NCBI GenBank assembly: GCA_026421245.1
Contig: JAPKDJ010000004.1
Location: 41,293 to 105,292, forward strand
Direction: 5' to 3'
DNA length: 64,000 nt
From: Akkermansiaceae bacterium
GTDB lineage: Bacteria; Verrucomicrobiota; Verrucomicrobiia; Verrucomicrobiales; Akkermansiaceae
The position numbers and the translations under genes are program-made. Under the pieces are notes generated by a model. That model saw only the letters and a list, made by a program, of their open reading frames with translations, was not told the origin of the DNA and did not search any database. Positions 45,144-55,449 of this stretch are shown piece by piece. The first letter of the stretch is position 1, and every line of letters begins with the position of its first letter.

Positions 45144-46079
45144 ATGCTCGCCTTCTCCACCTGCTGGAACAACTCCCGTCACACCGACGGCGAGGAAATG
45201 ATCGATGAAATCCTCGAACTTGGCTTCGACACCCTCGAGCTCTCCCACGGGATGACCGTCGCCAAGCTCCCAGGCATCCAGCGCGCCTTTGCTGCCAACA
45301 AGTTCAAATGTATCGGCGTCCACAACTACTTCCCCTCGCCTACCGAGGTGATGATCGACGCTCCCGACGCCTACCAATTCTCCTCCGACAACCGAAACGA
45401 ACGCAACAAAGCCTTCCGCGAAACCCTTAAAACCCTCGAAATCGCAAAGGAGTTCGGGGCCTATTACGTGGTCCTCCACATGGGCTCCGTCCCCCTGATG
45501 CCACACAAGAAGTGGACCGGCGCCCTCACCAAAAAGCTCGCCGCGGGAGAACAACTCACCGACGAATACGCCGACGATAAGCTGGCCTGCGTGCAGAAGC
45601 GTGAAAAATCCGGCTCCAAATATTACGAGCGCGCCATCAACACTCTCGAACGCCTCATCGAACCCGCCAAAGAAGCCGGCGTCATCCTCGCGGTTGAGTC
45701 ACGTTCCAAATACGAGGACATCCCCGACGAACGCGAAATGGTCGCCTTGCAGGAGCACTTCAAGGACTGCCCTCAAATCGGTTACTGGCACGACTTCGGC
45801 CACGTCGGTCTCAAACACAATCTCGGACTCCTCGACCACGACGAGTGGCTCGGAAAAATGGCGCCCTATCTTATCGGAGCACACCTTCACGACGTCCAAT
45901 GGCCCGCACGCGACCACCGCGTCCCCTTCACTGGTTCACTCCCATACGACGACCTCTTAAAGCACTTCAAACCCGAAATGCCCTTCACTTGGGAACTCTC
46001 CCCCACCCGTAAAACGGAGCAAATCCTCCCAGCCTCACAACTCTGGCGCCAGAAATACCCCCAAACCCTGCAGATTTAA
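45144..46079 (+). CDS. Sugar phosphate isomerase/epimerase-like TIM-barrel protein
   Basis: The 311-residue protein belongs to the xylose isomerase-like AP-endonuclease 2 superfamily. Landmarks are STCWNNSRHTDGEEMIDEI at the start, LGFDTLELSHG, YYVVLHMGSVPLMP, ILAVESRSKYEDIPDERE, IGYWHDFGHVGLKHNL and GAHLHDVQW, where Glu, Asp and His residues form a metal site. No signal peptide is present, so it acts in the cytoplasm. The substrate is not evident; it stands alone between the sulfatase and metY. Confidence 0.78.
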   Translation: MLAFSTCWNNSRHTDGEEMIDEILELGFDTLELSHGMTVAKLPGIQRAFAANKFKCIGVHNYFPSPTEVMIDAPDAYQFSSDNRNERNKAFRETLKTLEIAKEFGAYYVVLHMGSVPLMPHKKWTGALTKKLAAGEQLTDEYADDKLACVQKREKSGSKYYERAINTLERLIEPAKEAGVILAVESRSKYEDIPDEREMVALQEHFKDCPQIGYWHDFGHVGLKHNLGLLDHDEWLGKMAPYLIGAHLHDVQWPARDHRVPFTGSLPYDDLLKHFKPEMPFTWELSPTRKTEQILPASQLWRQKYPQTLQI

Positions 46080-46317
46080 TCCCCCTCCATCATCACCTCT
46101 CAAAAAATCTCCACACCACTTCGCGATGAGCTCTTAGCCTTTGGCATTTAGCTTCACAGCCGAGCGATAGGCTCGCAGAAAAAAGGCAAACTCCAAAAGT
46201 AAATCGCCATCTACCAACCCCCCGAAAATCACCCGATTCCCTCCTTCACCCGTCTGCATAAGACTTTCCACACCCACTATTTCCCTTCCGCATAATCCAT
46301 GCTAAGACTTCCTAAGT

Positions 46318-47601
46318 ATGAAACACGAAACACTCTGTCTCCACGGTGGCCACCAGCCTGATTCCGACACTCACTCGCGCGCCGTCCCCATCTATAAAAG
46401 CACCGCTTTCACTTTCAAAGACACCGAACACGCCGCCAACCTTTTCGCCCTCAAAGAACTCGGGAACATCTACACCCGAATCACGAATCCCACTACAGAT
46501 GTGCTCGAAAAGCGCATCTGCCTTCTCGAAGGAGCCCACGAGCTCGCCGGTCTCGCGCACGCCTCCGGAACCGCCGCAATTTTCAACTCCATCATCAACC
46601 TTGCCCAGGCCGGAGACAACATCGTCTCCGCCCGCAACCTCTACGGCGGCAGTTATACCCAGTTTAAAGACATCCTCCCCGCCCTCGGAATCGAGGTTCG
46701 CTTTGTCGACTCACAAGATCCCCAGCAATTCGCAAACGCGATTGACGAAAAAACCCGCGCCCTTTTCTGCGAGACCGTCTCCAACCCCGCCCTCGAAGTC
46801 ACTGATCTCGACGCCGTCGGCGAGATTGCCAAAGCCCACGGCATCCCCCTCATCGTCGATGCCACTTGCTCGACTCCCTACCTCACCAGTCCGCTCAACC
46901 ACGGAGCCGACATCGTCGTCCATTCCCTCACCAAATGGCTCGGCGGACACGGCACTGGCCTCGGCGGCATTGTCATCGACTCCGGCCGCTTTAACTGGGC
47001 CGGAGGAAAACACCCCCTCTTTGACAATCCCGACAACTCCTACCACGGCCTCCGTTGGGGACACGACCTCCCCGACATGCTCGCCCCCCTTGCCTACATT
47101 CTCCGCATGCGCACCGGCCCCCTCCGCAACCTCGGAGCCTGTATCGCCCCCGATAACTCATGGCAGTTTCTTCAGGGAATCGAAACCCTCCCCCTCCGCA
47201 TGGAACGCCACTGCGAAAATTCCCTCGCCGTCGCCAAACACCTCAAAGACCACCCGCAAGTCGAGTGGCTCCGCTTCCCCGGACTCGAGGGCGATCCCGA
47301 ATACGCTAAGAATCAAAAATACCTCCGCGGAAAAGGCGGCAGCGTCGTTGTCTTCGGCATCAAAGGAGGCGCCGAAGCCGGATCCAAATTCATCAACTCG
47401 CTCAAGATGTTCTCCCACGTCGCCAATCTTGGCGATGCCAAATCCCTCGCCATCCACCCGTCCACCACCACCCACTCCCAGCTCACCTCAGAGCAGCAAT
47501 TGGCCGGCGGCATCCGCCCCGAACTCGTCCGCCTCTCCGTCGGCCTCGAGCACATCGACGACATCCTGGAAGACCTCAACCAAGCCCTCGCGCAAGCTTG
47601 A
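46318..47601 (+). CDS. metY: O-acetylhomoserine sulfhydrylase (Cys/Met metabolism PLP enzyme)
   Basis: The 427-residue PLP enzyme probably makes homocysteine from O-acetylhomoserine and sulfide. It begins [20 protein letters not shown], the usual MetY start, and has [31 protein letters not shown], and the PLP lysine in [15 protein letters not shown]. The C-terminal [16 protein letters not shown] and [15 protein letters not shown] are also typical. A 238-nt leader upstream carries a CATAAT-like box at 46291 but no riboswitch I could identify. It is monocistronic here. Confidence 0.93.
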   Translation: MKHETLCLHGGHQPDSDTHSRAVPIYKSTAFTFKDTEHAANLFALKELGNIYTRITNPTTDVLEKRICLLEGAHELAGLAHASGTAAIFNSIINLAQAGDNIVSARNLYGGSYTQFKDILPALGIEVRFVDSQDPQQFANAIDEKTRALFCETVSNPALEVTDLDAVGEIAKAHGIPLIVDATCSTPYLTSPLNHGADIVVHSLTKWLGGHGTGLGGIVIDSGRFNWAGGKHPLFDNPDNSYHGLRWGHDLPDMLAPLAYILRMRTGPLRNLGACIAPDNSWQFLQGIETLPLRMERHCENSLAVAKHLKDHPQVEWLRFPGLEGDPEYAKNQKYLRGKGGSVVVFGIKGGAEAGSKFINSLKMFSHVANLGDAKSLAIHPSTTTHSQLTSEQQLAGGIRPELVRLSVGLEHIDDILEDLNQALAQA

Positions 47602-47690
47602 GAAATTGACCACAGAAAGAGCAGAAGCTTGGTTGATGAGATTTCCTGACAAAGAAGAGAACTATCCTCATTCAGACCTTTCGAAGTAAA

Positions 47691-47950
47691 TCATCGGGGC
47701 CGCGATCGAAGTTCAAAAAGAACTGAAACTCGGCCTCGAATTCTCAATAACGAAGCCTCTCCTTCGAGTAACAGCCCGAATACCCCGTTCACTCCAAAAA
47801 GCACTTCATCGAAAAGCTTCGTCCCGACCTCGTCGTCGAAAAAATCCTCATCGCCGACACCAAGATCGTTAACGCCTTCAATGCCGCCGCCGATCCGCAA
47901 ATCGCACCCCTTAACTCCACGCGATCGACCAGCTTCCGCTCATTCTGTGG
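47691..47950 (+). pseudogene. Decayed GxxExxY-family protein
   Basis: A first piece reads IIGAAIEVQKELKLGLEFSI, like the family's IHKELGPGLLES segment with the glycines altered. A shifted later piece reads KLRPDLVVEKILIADTKIVN followed by AFNAAADPQIAPLN, like the FRADLIVEDKVIVELK and LAPVHKAQLL segments. Frame changes and missing parts between them, and no good start, show a broken gene. The family's function is unclear. Confidence 0.65.
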
Positions 47951-47971
47951 TTAAAAACCTCTCACCAAAAA

Positions 47972-48592
47972 GTGAACTCCCTCACCATTCCCGAAACCTG
48001 CGGCGTCATCCTCCTGCCCAACACCGTCCTCTTCCCTCACGGAGGGATGCCGTTCCATATCTTCGAGCCTCGCTACCGTCAGATGCTCGAAGAAGCCATC
48101 GAGGGAAACTGCATGTTTTGCGTCGGCAACCTCTTGGGCGACGATAGCACCGATCCAGACCGTTGCGCCGCCCCCGTCGGAACTATCGGCCTCATCCGCG
48201 CCTCCCGGGAATCCGATGAAGGCACCTCCAACCTCCTCCTCCACGGGATCTTACGCGTTTATTTCGAGGAATGGCTCGACGACAAACCCTACCCCCACGC
48301 CAAAATCCGTCCCGTCCTCGACACCACCCTTCCCGCCGCCGAGGAAAAAGAATCCCTCGGCCGCCTCCGCCGCGCCATCAACCGAGCCCTCTCCAGCTTC
48401 CCCTCCGAAGTCAACGAACAGATCAATGCCACCCTCGACAAAGCCGGAGACTCAGCCACCTGCTCCGATGCTGTTGCCCAACAATTCATTCACGACTCAA
48501 ACGACCGCCAACGCCTCCTGGAAACTCGCGAGGTCCGAAAAAGAATCGATTTTCTCATTCAATTTCTGAAAAATGCGGGCCCCTCCGTCTAA
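47972..48592 (+). CDS. Stand-alone Lon N-terminal (substrate-binding) domain protein
   Basis: The 206-residue soluble protein matches the Lon LAN domain: VILLPNTVLFPHGGMPFHIF, EPRYRQMLEEAIEG, GTIGLIRASRES and LLLHGILRVYF. No AAA or protease domain follows. Such proteins are widespread and poorly understood, perhaps substrate adaptors. It starts at GTG 47972 directly after the GxxExxY remnant and ends 6 nt before the secreted protein gene. Confidence 0.82.
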   Translation: MNSLTIPETCGVILLPNTVLFPHGGMPFHIFEPRYRQMLEEAIEGNCMFCVGNLLGDDSTDPDRCAAPVGTIGLIRASRESDEGTSNLLLHGILRVYFEEWLDDKPYPHAKIRPVLDTTLPAAEEKESLGRLRRAINRALSSFPSEVNEQINATLDKAGDSATCSDAVAQQFIHDSNDRQRLLETREVRKRIDFLIQFLKNAGPSV

Positions 48593-48598
48593 ATAAAC

Positions 48599-49420
48599 AT
48601 GAAACTCCTCTCCTCTCTCCTGATTCTTGCCACCCCCCTCCAGGCTCAGGTTCTGGGCGCGATCGAGTCGTTTACCAAAGAAGACAATGCCGACGGATGG
48701 GGTTTCTACAATTACGCCACTGGCGAAGCCTTTAACGCCTCCTGGAAACTCCCTGGCACCACTGATGCCGAGATCTACGCTACCTTCTCTCAAGATGCTG
48801 GCGTTTCTCTTTTCGCCGACACCATCTCCTCCGGGGGATTCTTTGTTGGAGACTACGCCTCGGCTGGCATTGATTCGGTCTCTTGCGATATTTACGTCGA
48901 AGACCTTCCATCCTTCGACAATGTCGAATTCTACATCCTCGCGGGCGACACCTTCTATTACAGCGACTACTTTGAAGTCCTCAACTCCGGCTGGTCGAGC
49001 CTCCTGAACTCCTTCTCCAAAGACCAATGGTATATCTACGACGAAGATGATGAGGAATTCGTCCCTGCCGAAGTCACCGCATCCGTCTTGAGCGACATCG
49101 TCGAAATTGGTGTGAATTTCTATCCCAGCTCCAACTCCGCCGACGGAAAAACGATCGCCCTCGATAACTTCGCCCTCCTTCCAGACCTCTCTCCTCCGGC
49201 AATCGACATCTCAGCCGATGGGAGCAATGCCGCTGTCTCGTTTACGGGAATTGAAGGCATCGAATACATCATCGAATCCAGCTCAACCCTCCTCGACCTC
49301 AGTTGGTCACAGATCGGAGCTCCCATCGAGATCATCGGACCATCTGAAACAGTCCTCCCCCTTTCCACCAAAAGCTTCTTCCGCATCCTCACCCAACCCT
49401 TCTACATCGAAGTCCCTTAG
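48599..49420 (+). CDS. Secreted beta-rich protein of unknown function
   Basis: The 273-residue protein has a signal peptide (MKLLSSLLILATPLQAQV). Residues about 20-195 are acidic and aromatic-rich, with FYNYATGEAFNASWKLPG and SVSCDIYVEDLPSFDNVEFY, suggesting a jelly-roll fold. The last 75 residues (AAVSFTGIEGIEYIIESSST, SWSQIG, KSFFRIL) resemble the C-terminal beta module of the large LamG protein at 61692 (TVITWNSRANRNYAVDSSDD, FYRVREIQ). Function is unknown; a surface or secreted carbohydrate-related role is a guess. Confidence 0.65.
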   Translation: MKLLSSLLILATPLQAQVLGAIESFTKEDNADGWGFYNYATGEAFNASWKLPGTTDAEIYATFSQDAGVSLFADTISSGGFFVGDYASAGIDSVSCDIYVEDLPSFDNVEFYILAGDTFYYSDYFEVLNSGWSSLLNSFSKDQWYIYDEDDEEFVPAEVTASVLSDIVEIGVNFYPSSNSADGKTIALDNFALLPDLSPPAIDISADGSNAAVSFTGIEGIEYIIESSSTLLDLSWSQIGAPIEIIGPSETVLPLSTKSFFRILTQPFYIEVP

Positions 49421-49476
49421 AACTACGGGCACCTGACTTTAGCCCGGGATCTCAATCCAGGAATAGGGAGCCCAAA

Positions 49477-49520
49477 GCTCCCGCTTTTGGTCCACAAGCC
49501 AAGCTCCTCAGCCAAGCCTC
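49477..49520. repeat. Dispersed 45-bp repeat, copy B
   Basis: Counterpart of 44866-44910. It lies in the gap between the secreted protein gene and argG, close to a downstream CCTCCGCGCCTCTGCGTGAG segment. Confidence 0.45.
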
Positions 49521-49615
49521 TACGCCTCCGCGCCTCTGCGTGAGCCATTAAAATCTCCTCGCCTAGCTAAAAAAAACTTTCGCCATTCCCCCGTCTCTGC
49601 CTTATCCCAACCCCG

Positions 49616-50902
49616 ATGAAAATCGTGGTCGCATACTCCGGAGGTCTTGACACCTCTGTCCTCCTTCTCTGGCTCAAAGAAAAATATAACGCCGAAATCA
49701 TCGCCTATTGCGCGGATGTCGGTCAGGCCGAGGAACTCGATGGCCTCGAAGCCAAAGCCCTCGCGACGGGTGCTTCCAAATGCTACATCGGCGACCTCAA
49801 GGAAGAATTCGCGGCCGACTACATCTTCCCCATGTTCCAGGCCAATGCCGTCTACGAAGGCCGCTACCTCCTCGGCACCTCCATCGCCCGCCCCTGCATC
49901 ATTAAAGGCATGCTCGATATTGCCATCGCGGAAGGCGCCGACGCCATCGCCCACGGAGCCACCGGAAAAGGCAACGATCAGGTCCGCTTCGAGCTCGCCC
50001 TCAATGCCCTCGCTCCCGACATCAAAATGATCGCCCCATGGCGCGACGATTCCTTCCGCGAAGAATTCCCCGGCCGTGCTGAAATGATCGCCTACTGCGA
50101 AAAAAATGGGATCGACGTCCAAGCTTCCAAAAGCAAGCCCTACTCCATGGACCGTAATCTTCTCCACATCTCCTTCGAAGCCGGCGCGCTCGAGGACACC
50201 TGGTATGACGGCACCACCGAGAAAGACACCGACATGTATGTCCTCTCCGTCTCGCCCGAAGACGCTCCCGACACTCCCGAGTATCTCCAATGCCTCTTCG
50301 AAAAAGGAAACATCATCGGACTCAAAAACGACAAGCTCTCCAGCTACCTCAGCGAGCTTTCTGACTTCGAAGTCAAAGGCGAGCAAGACGGCTACACCCT
50401 CCTCACCCCTTACGGCGTCATGCGCGTGCTCAACCACCTCGGTGGCAGACACGGCATCGGCCGCATCGATATCGTCGAAAACCGCTTCGTCGGCATGAAG
50501 TCACGCGGCATCTACGAGACCCCCGGTGGCACCATCCTCCTCGCCGCTCACCAGGACCTCGAGACCCTCACCATCGACCGTGATGCCCAGCATCTCCGCG
50601 ACGGGCTCATCCCCACCTACGCCAAGCTCGTTTACAACGGCTTCTGGTTTGCCCCCGAGCGAGACGCCCTCCAGGCCCTCGTCACCGAGACCCAAAAAAC
50701 CGTGAACGGCGAAGTCCGCCTCAAGCTTTACAAAGGCAACATCATGAATGCCGGGCGCCGCTCCCCGAACAGCCTCTACGACGAAGACATCGCCACTATG
50801 GAAGGCGGACAGGAAGAAGCCTACAACCAGAACGACGCCACGGGCTTCATCGCTCTGAACGGCCTCCGCCTCAAACAATTCACCCGCGTCAACAACAAGT
50901 AA
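49616..50902 (+). CDS. argG: Argininosuccinate synthase
   Basis: The enzyme joins citrulline and aspartate with ATP in arginine synthesis. The 428-residue protein starts [20 protein letters not shown] with the N-type ATP PP-motif SGGLDTS, and has [27 protein letters not shown] and [16 protein letters not shown]. It is slightly longer than many orthologues. argH is not adjacent. A terminator follows 47 nt after the stop. Confidence 0.97.
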   Translation: MKIVVAYSGGLDTSVLLLWLKEKYNAEIIAYCADVGQAEELDGLEAKALATGASKCYIGDLKEEFAADYIFPMFQANAVYEGRYLLGTSIARPCIIKGMLDIAIAEGADAIAHGATGKGNDQVRFELALNALAPDIKMIAPWRDDSFREEFPGRAEMIAYCEKNGIDVQASKSKPYSMDRNLLHISFEAGALEDTWYDGTTEKDTDMYVLSVSPEDAPDTPEYLQCLFEKGNIIGLKNDKLSSYLSELSDFEVKGEQDGYTLLTPYGVMRVLNHLGGRHGIGRIDIVENRFVGMKSRGIYETPGGTILLAAHQDLETLTIDRDAQHLRDGLIPTYAKLVYNGFWFAPERDALQALVTETQKTVNGEVRLKLYKGNIMNAGRRSPNSLYDEDIATMEGGQEEAYNQNDATGFIALNGLRLKQFTRVNNK

Positions 50903-50948
50903 CGCTGCCGCTTTTTCCAAACGCCAAGCCAGATCTCCTTCATCACCC

Positions 50949-50983
50949 AAGCCGCAGTGACACCAGTCCCTGCGGCTTTTTTT
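50949..50983 (+). terminator. Terminator after argG
   Basis: AAGCCGCAG and CTGCGGCTT form a 9-bp stem with a 12-nt loop, followed by seven T residues. Confidence 0.85.
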
Positions 50984-51208
50984 CACCCCGGAACACGATT
51001 CCTCCTTCTTCTCACTTCCTCCCCGTGGCCCACCCGCCTCCTTCACATAATCACCCTCTATGCCAAACTCCTCCTTTGGAAAGGCGACCCGACCTTCGTC
51101 CCCGGGTTACTGGTGGGGCGCGGAGCTGGTATCATTTATCTTTGGGTCACTCGCAAATTCCCAAGAAACGACAGGACAGCTCAAGATCTCCCGTTATAGT
51201 CGGTCCAT

Positions 51209-54200
51209 ATGATCCGCTGGTTCGCCAAAAATGACATCGCCTCCAATTTTCTTCTGGTGGCGATTATTCTTGGCGGCATTTACACGGCCTTCAACAAAAT
51301 CCCCCTGGAGGTCTCGCCATCCTACGACATTGGCGAAGTTGAAATCAACATGCGCTTCCGCGGCGCCAGCCCGCAGGATGTTGAAGAACACATTATTATC
51401 CCCGTCGAGCGCGTTCTCCGGGATCTCCCGGGTGTCAAACTCATTGAAGCACATGCACGCAGCGGGTCCGCAAACATCGACGTGGAAGCTGAGGACGGGG
51501 TCGATCTGCGGGAACTCCGCGATGAAGTAGAAGCACGGGTCGAGGCCATCAACACCTTTCCCGGGGAGACCGAACGCCCTCGGATCGACATCCCCAACAT
51601 GTCGAACTATCGTGAGGTTCTCACCATCGCGATTACCGGTGATCTCAGCGACACCGAACTCTACAAAACAGCTCGTCGGATCGAAAACGAACTGCTCGAT
51701 CTCCCCGAAATTTCACGGACTGACATGCGGGGCAACCTTCCGCTCGAAATCAGCATTGAAGCCGACGATCGAAAGCTCCGAGACCACGGGTTGGCCTTTC
51801 AAGATCTCGTCAATGCCATCCGCCGCTCGTCGCTCGCCCTCTCGGCAGGTTCCTTAAAAACCCCGGCAGGATCGATCATGATCCGGACTGACGAGCAGGC
51901 CTACAGCCGGGATGATTTCGCCAACATCGTCGTCACCTCGGCCGATGGCGCGCAACTGCGGGTCGAGGATTTAGCCCAACTCAAAGATGGCTTCGAAGAC
52001 GCGGAAACGATCACCCGATTCAACGGGAAACCCGCCATCATGATCGACATCCTTAGGTCGGGCGATGAAAACGCGATCAAAATTTCCGACGCTGTCACCA
52101 ACTATATCGAAAAATCTACCCACCTCCTCCCGGATGGAATCAACCTCTTTGCGTGGGACGATGAATCGATCCGGATCAGAGGACGCCTTACGACCCTTGG
52201 AAACTCGCTCATGATAGGAGCCGGCCTCGTCCTCGTGGTCCTTGGACTCTTCCTCCGGCCGATGCTCGCCTTCTGGGTCGTGATCGGAATCCCTATCAGC
52301 TTCGCCGGAGGTGTCCTTCTCATGCCCTACTTTGGCATCACTGCCAATACCATGAGCCTCTTTGGTTTCATCATCGTCCTCGGAATTGTCGTCGATGACG
52401 CCATCATTACCGGCGAAAACATTTACACCCGATTACGGGAAGACCTCACCCCCCTCGACGCCGCCGTCCTCGGCACCAAGGAGGTCACAACTCCGGTGAC
52501 CTTTGGAGCCATCACCACCATCGTTGCCTTCATCCCCCTCTCCTACTTTCCCGGTTTTTGGGGGAACTGGACCAACCAAATCCCCCCTATCGTCGCAGGA
52601 GTCCTCGTGTTTTCTCTCATCGAGTCCAAGCTGATTCTTCCCTCCCACCTCAAACATCTCAACACGAACCGCAGAAAGATGGGGCTTTTTTCCCGCTTTC
52701 AAAAGAGGATCGCCGACTCTCTCGAAAAATTCATTGAGAAAATCTATCGTCCCGTTCTCCATTTCGCGGTCCATCACCGTTACACCACAATGTGCGCTTT
52801 TTTTGCCCTCGCCCTAGCAGGAGTCGGTTATCACAAAAGCGGTGCGATGGGCTTTGTCGATATGCCTAAGGTCGAACGCTATCGCATCTCGGCCTACCTC
52901 AGCATGGTGGACAATACCCCCTTCGCCGAGACCGACAAACACATCGATCACATCGTAGCCTGCGCCGAAGATCTCAAAAGAGACCTCATCGATCTAGGTA
53001 CCGGAGAATCATTGGTTCGCAATATCATGAGCAGCACCGGCTCATCCCGCCACGGAGGAGCCGGCGATCCCGAGCAGGGATTCGCCTCCCTCGAAATTAT
53101 GCCTCCAAGTGAACGGAGTGAACCGGGGCCGACAAACGCTGAAATTGCCAAACAGTGGCAGGAACGAGTCGGAAAAATCCCCGGCGTTCGAGACTTCCGT
53201 GTCTCAGGCGAATGGGGCAGCCGAAGCCGAGGTCGCTCCGAACTCAATGACCTCAGCATCGAACTCCGCGGACCCGACAGCGATTCAAAACGCACCACTG
53301 CCGAAAAACTGGAACTTTTGTTCGAAGCACAAAACGGCATTGAGGGAGCCCACGCCGACAACCAACGGCAGCGCGAGGAATTCGCCATCACCCTAAAACC
53401 ACAGGCCCTTGAACTGGGAATCACGCAACGTGAACTCGCCCAACAAATTCGACAGGCCTTCTACGGGGAAGAGGCTCAACGCCTCCAACGAGAGGGCGAA
53501 GAAATCCGCGTCATGGTCCGGTTGCCAAAAGAAAAGCGGGAATCGATGTTCACCTTTGAAAATCTCACGATTCAGGCTCCTAACGGCTCTGTCATCCCCT
53601 TCTCGACCGTTGCTTCCGCCGAACTCCAGGAGGCACCCGGAACCATCACACGACTCAACGGGGCGCAAGTCTCCTACGTGAATGCCCGGCCGGATTCCCC
53701 CGAGGTAGAGATTCTTAAAATGGCCGAAAGGCTGGAACCGGAAATCTCCGCCATTGTCGCCAAGGACCCCAACCTAAGTTGGATTTGGGCGGGATATGTC
53801 AAAGAGGACCGAGAAACAGGCAGTCGATTCACCTGGCTCTTTGGAGGCCTTATCCTTGTCCTCTATGCGCTCCTGGCCATCCCCTTCAAGTCCATTTTGC
53901 AGCCGCTCATCGTTCTCCTCGCAATCCCCTTTGGAATCATCGGAGCCTACGTTGGGCACATCATCCTTGATATCACCCCCTCCTGGCTCTCAGTCTTCGG
54001 AATCATGGCGCTCACCGGTGTGGTCGTGAATGACTCCCTCGTCCTCGTCGATTTCATCAACCAAAAACGACGGGAAGGGATGGGCTTGAAAGAAGCCGTC
54101 CTCATTTCGGGTGTCCGGCGATTCCGCCCCATCTTCCTGACCTCAATTACCACCTTTGCCGGCCTCATGCCCCTGATGCTTGACCGTGCAATCCACGCCC

Positions 54201-54373
54201 AATTCCTCAAGCCCATGGCCGTTTCCCTCGGCTTCGGAATTCTTTTCGCCACCGCAATCACCCTCCTCCTCATTCCGGCGGCCTACCTCTTCCTCGAAGA
54301 TCTCAAAGCCCTCTTCCGCCCCTGTTGGCGCTGGTATTCAAAGCCATTTCGCGATGACGACCTTCCTGAATAA
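51209..54373 (+). CDS. RND-family efflux permease without adjacent partners
   Basis: The 1054-residue permease has helix 1 at the N-terminus (MIRWFAKNDIASNFLLVAII), two porter domains, and the proton-relay aspartates D396 and D397 in LGIVVDDAIITGENIY. The second half has TGVVVNDSLVLVDFINQKRR and the final helix bundle. It is about 25-30% like the first RND permease by appearance, with the extra charged insert of that protein missing. No fusion protein or outer membrane channel lies nearby. The roughly 225 nt before it, after the argG terminator, hold no clear gene; a 50-codon frame from 51059 overlaps its start by 4 nt but is unconvincing. Confidence 0.93.
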   Translation: MIRWFAKNDIASNFLLVAIILGGIYTAFNKIPLEVSPSYDIGEVEINMRFRGASPQDVEEHIIIPVERVLRDLPGVKLIEAHARSGSANIDVEAEDGVDLRELRDEVEARVEAINTFPGETERPRIDIPNMSNYREVLTIAITGDLSDTELYKTARRIENELLDLPEISRTDMRGNLPLEISIEADDRKLRDHGLAFQDLVNAIRRSSLALSAGSLKTPAGSIMIRTDEQAYSRDDFANIVVTSADGAQLRVEDLAQLKDGFEDAETITRFNGKPAIMIDILRSGDENAIKISDAVTNYIEKSTHLLPDGINLFAWDDESIRIRGRLTTLGNSLMIGAGLVLVVLGLFLRPMLAFWVVIGIPISFAGGVLLMPYFGITANTMSLFGFIIVLGIVVDDAIITGENIYTRLREDLTPLDAAVLGTKEVTTPVTFGAITTIVAFIPLSYFPGFWGNWTNQIPPIVAGVLVFSLIESKLILPSHLKHLNTNRRKMGLFSRFQKRIADSLEKFIEKIYRPVLHFAVHHRYTTMCAFFALALAGVGYHKSGAMGFVDMPKVERYRISAYLSMVDNTPFAETDKHIDHIVACAEDLKRDLIDLGTGESLVRNIMSSTGSSRHGGAGDPEQGFASLEIMPPSERSEPGPTNAEIAKQWQERVGKIPGVRDFRVSGEWGSRSRGRSELNDLSIELRGPDSDSKRTTAEKLELLFEAQNGIEGAHADNQRQREEFAITLKPQALELGITQRELAQQIRQAFYGEEAQRLQREGEEIRVMVRLPKEKRESMFTFENLTIQAPNGSVIPFSTVASAELQEAPGTITRLNGAQVSYVNARPDSPEVEILKMAERLEPEISAIVAKDPNLSWIWAGYVKEDRETGSRFTWLFGGLILVLYALLAIPFKSILQPLIVLLAIPFGIIGAYVGHIILDITPSWLSVFGIMALTGVVVNDSLVLVDFINQKRREGMGLKEAVLISGVRRFRPIFLTSITTFAGLMPLMLDRAIHAQFLKPMAVSLGFGILFATAITLLLIPAAYLFLEDLKALFRPCWRWYSKPFRDDDLPE

Positions 54374-54473
54374 TCAGGATTGAAGGATATCTAAGTTTTC
54401 TTAATTAAAAACTTGTTTCCGGTAAGTCTCAATGCTAGATTCACTCAGCTGTTTCCAAACCACCCCCGACATT

Positions 54474-55094
54474 ATGGCAACCACCGCAGAGCGCAAACAA
54501 CACATTAAAGTCCGCGAAACCCAGATGGAGATCTCATCTGACAACCCCGCCTTCACCGAAGACATCGAAGGAAAGTTGGCCGACGCCCAGTCACAACTTG
54601 AAACACTTCAGAGCCAGCGCAAAGAGCTGGAGCAGGAAAAACTCGCTCTCGAAGACCTGAACCACCGCAAGCAGGAATTCCTGAACGGGCAACTTGATCT
54701 TTCCGAAAAAATTTCCACCGCCATCACCACAATCGAACGCGAGCTTTTCGATTCAAAACAAGAACTGGGCGACCTTGACCAAACGCGCACCTCTTTCGTC
54801 AATCACCTCAGCCGGATCGAAACGATCAACCCGGAGGCTTGGCCCAAGGAATCCCTGAGCACCGAGATCCAAAACGCCCTCGTTATCCTGGACAAAGCAG
54901 AAGACGAATACCAGCAGGCCGCCGCCTATTTCAACGGCTCCGGCAAGGGCAGTGTTCTAGGCGCCCCATCCTCCTCGCCCAGCAACATCACGTCGAACTC
55001 CAACTTCCTCACCATGCTTCGAAATGGACTGGCCTTCAATCTGCCCGTCATCATCTTTGGTTCCCTTGCCCTTCTGATCTATCTCTTCAAGTAA
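54474..55094 (+). CDS. Coiled-coil protein with C-terminal membrane anchor
   Basis: The 206-residue protein has long heptad-like Glu/Gln/Leu-rich stretches at about residues 30-125 (DAQSQLETLQSQRKELEQEK), a short Ser/Gly/Asn-rich linker and one C-terminal membrane helix (NLPVIIFGSLALLIYLF). The start at 54474 (MATTAERKQHIKV) is preferred over one at 54432. It lies 14 nt before another small membrane protein and may form a pair with it. Family not recognised. Confidence 0.65.
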   Translation: MATTAERKQHIKVRETQMEISSDNPAFTEDIEGKLADAQSQLETLQSQRKELEQEKLALEDLNHRKQEFLNGQLDLSEKISTAITTIERELFDSKQELGDLDQTRTSFVNHLSRIETINPEAWPKESLSTEIQNALVILDKAEDEYQQAAAYFNGSGKGSVLGAPSSSPSNITSNSNFLTMLRNGLAFNLPVIIFGSLALLIYLFK

Positions 55095-55107
55095 GCTCCA
55101 TCGGATT

Positions 55108-55449
55108 ATGTTCTTCCGCAAAATGAAACGCCAACCCGCAGCACCTTCGCTTAATGAGCTTTCGGAGTTGAATATTGAAATCGCGAAGTATGAATCATTG
55201 ATCGAGAATGCTCCCTTGAAGTTGCTCGAACAACAGGAACGTGAACGAAACATCATCCCGGCCCCCGATGATTTCGAGGACCGTCGTCGTGAGCGTCGTT
55301 TCTACGCCGATCTCAGCAAAGGACAAATCATCAACGAGCGCCGCTATCGCACCCGTAATACCGTGCTTTTTGTGCTCCTTTCTGCCGCCACCGTGTCGGT
55401 CTGCTGGTGGATCTACAGTTCGCTCGTTCGCTACGGCGTGCTCTCCTGA
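55108..55449 (+). CDS. Small charged protein with one membrane helix
   Basis: The 113-residue protein is charged and helical for the first 80 residues (LNIEIAKYESLIENAPLKLL, DFEDRRRERRFYADLSKG), then has one membrane helix (TVLFVLLSAATVSVCWWIY). It follows the coiled-coil membrane protein by 14 nt, which suggests a two-gene operon with a shared, unknown role. Confidence 0.6.
   Translation: MFFRKMKRQPAAPSLNELSELNIEIAKYESLIENAPLKLLEQQERERNIIPAPDDFEDRRRERRFYADLSKGQIINERRYRTRNTVLFVLLSAATVSVCWWIYSSLVRYGVLS

Noticed and set aside
46080..46317. Possible SAM-sensing riboswitch before metY
   Set aside because: No known SAM riboswitch core or adjacent terminator/anti-terminator pair could be drawn by eye.
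46346..47689. Open frame of 447 codons on the plus strand
   Set aside because: It is the +1 frame of metY and is composed almost only of Ser, Pro, Thr and Ala.
49520..50452. Open frame of 310 codons on the minus strand
   Set aside because: It lies antisense to argG and has a Gly/Glu/Val-rich composition with no recognisable domain.
51059..51212. 50-codon frame overlapping the second RND permease start
   Set aside because: It has no recognisable motif or signal, and the 4-nt overlap alone is not enough.
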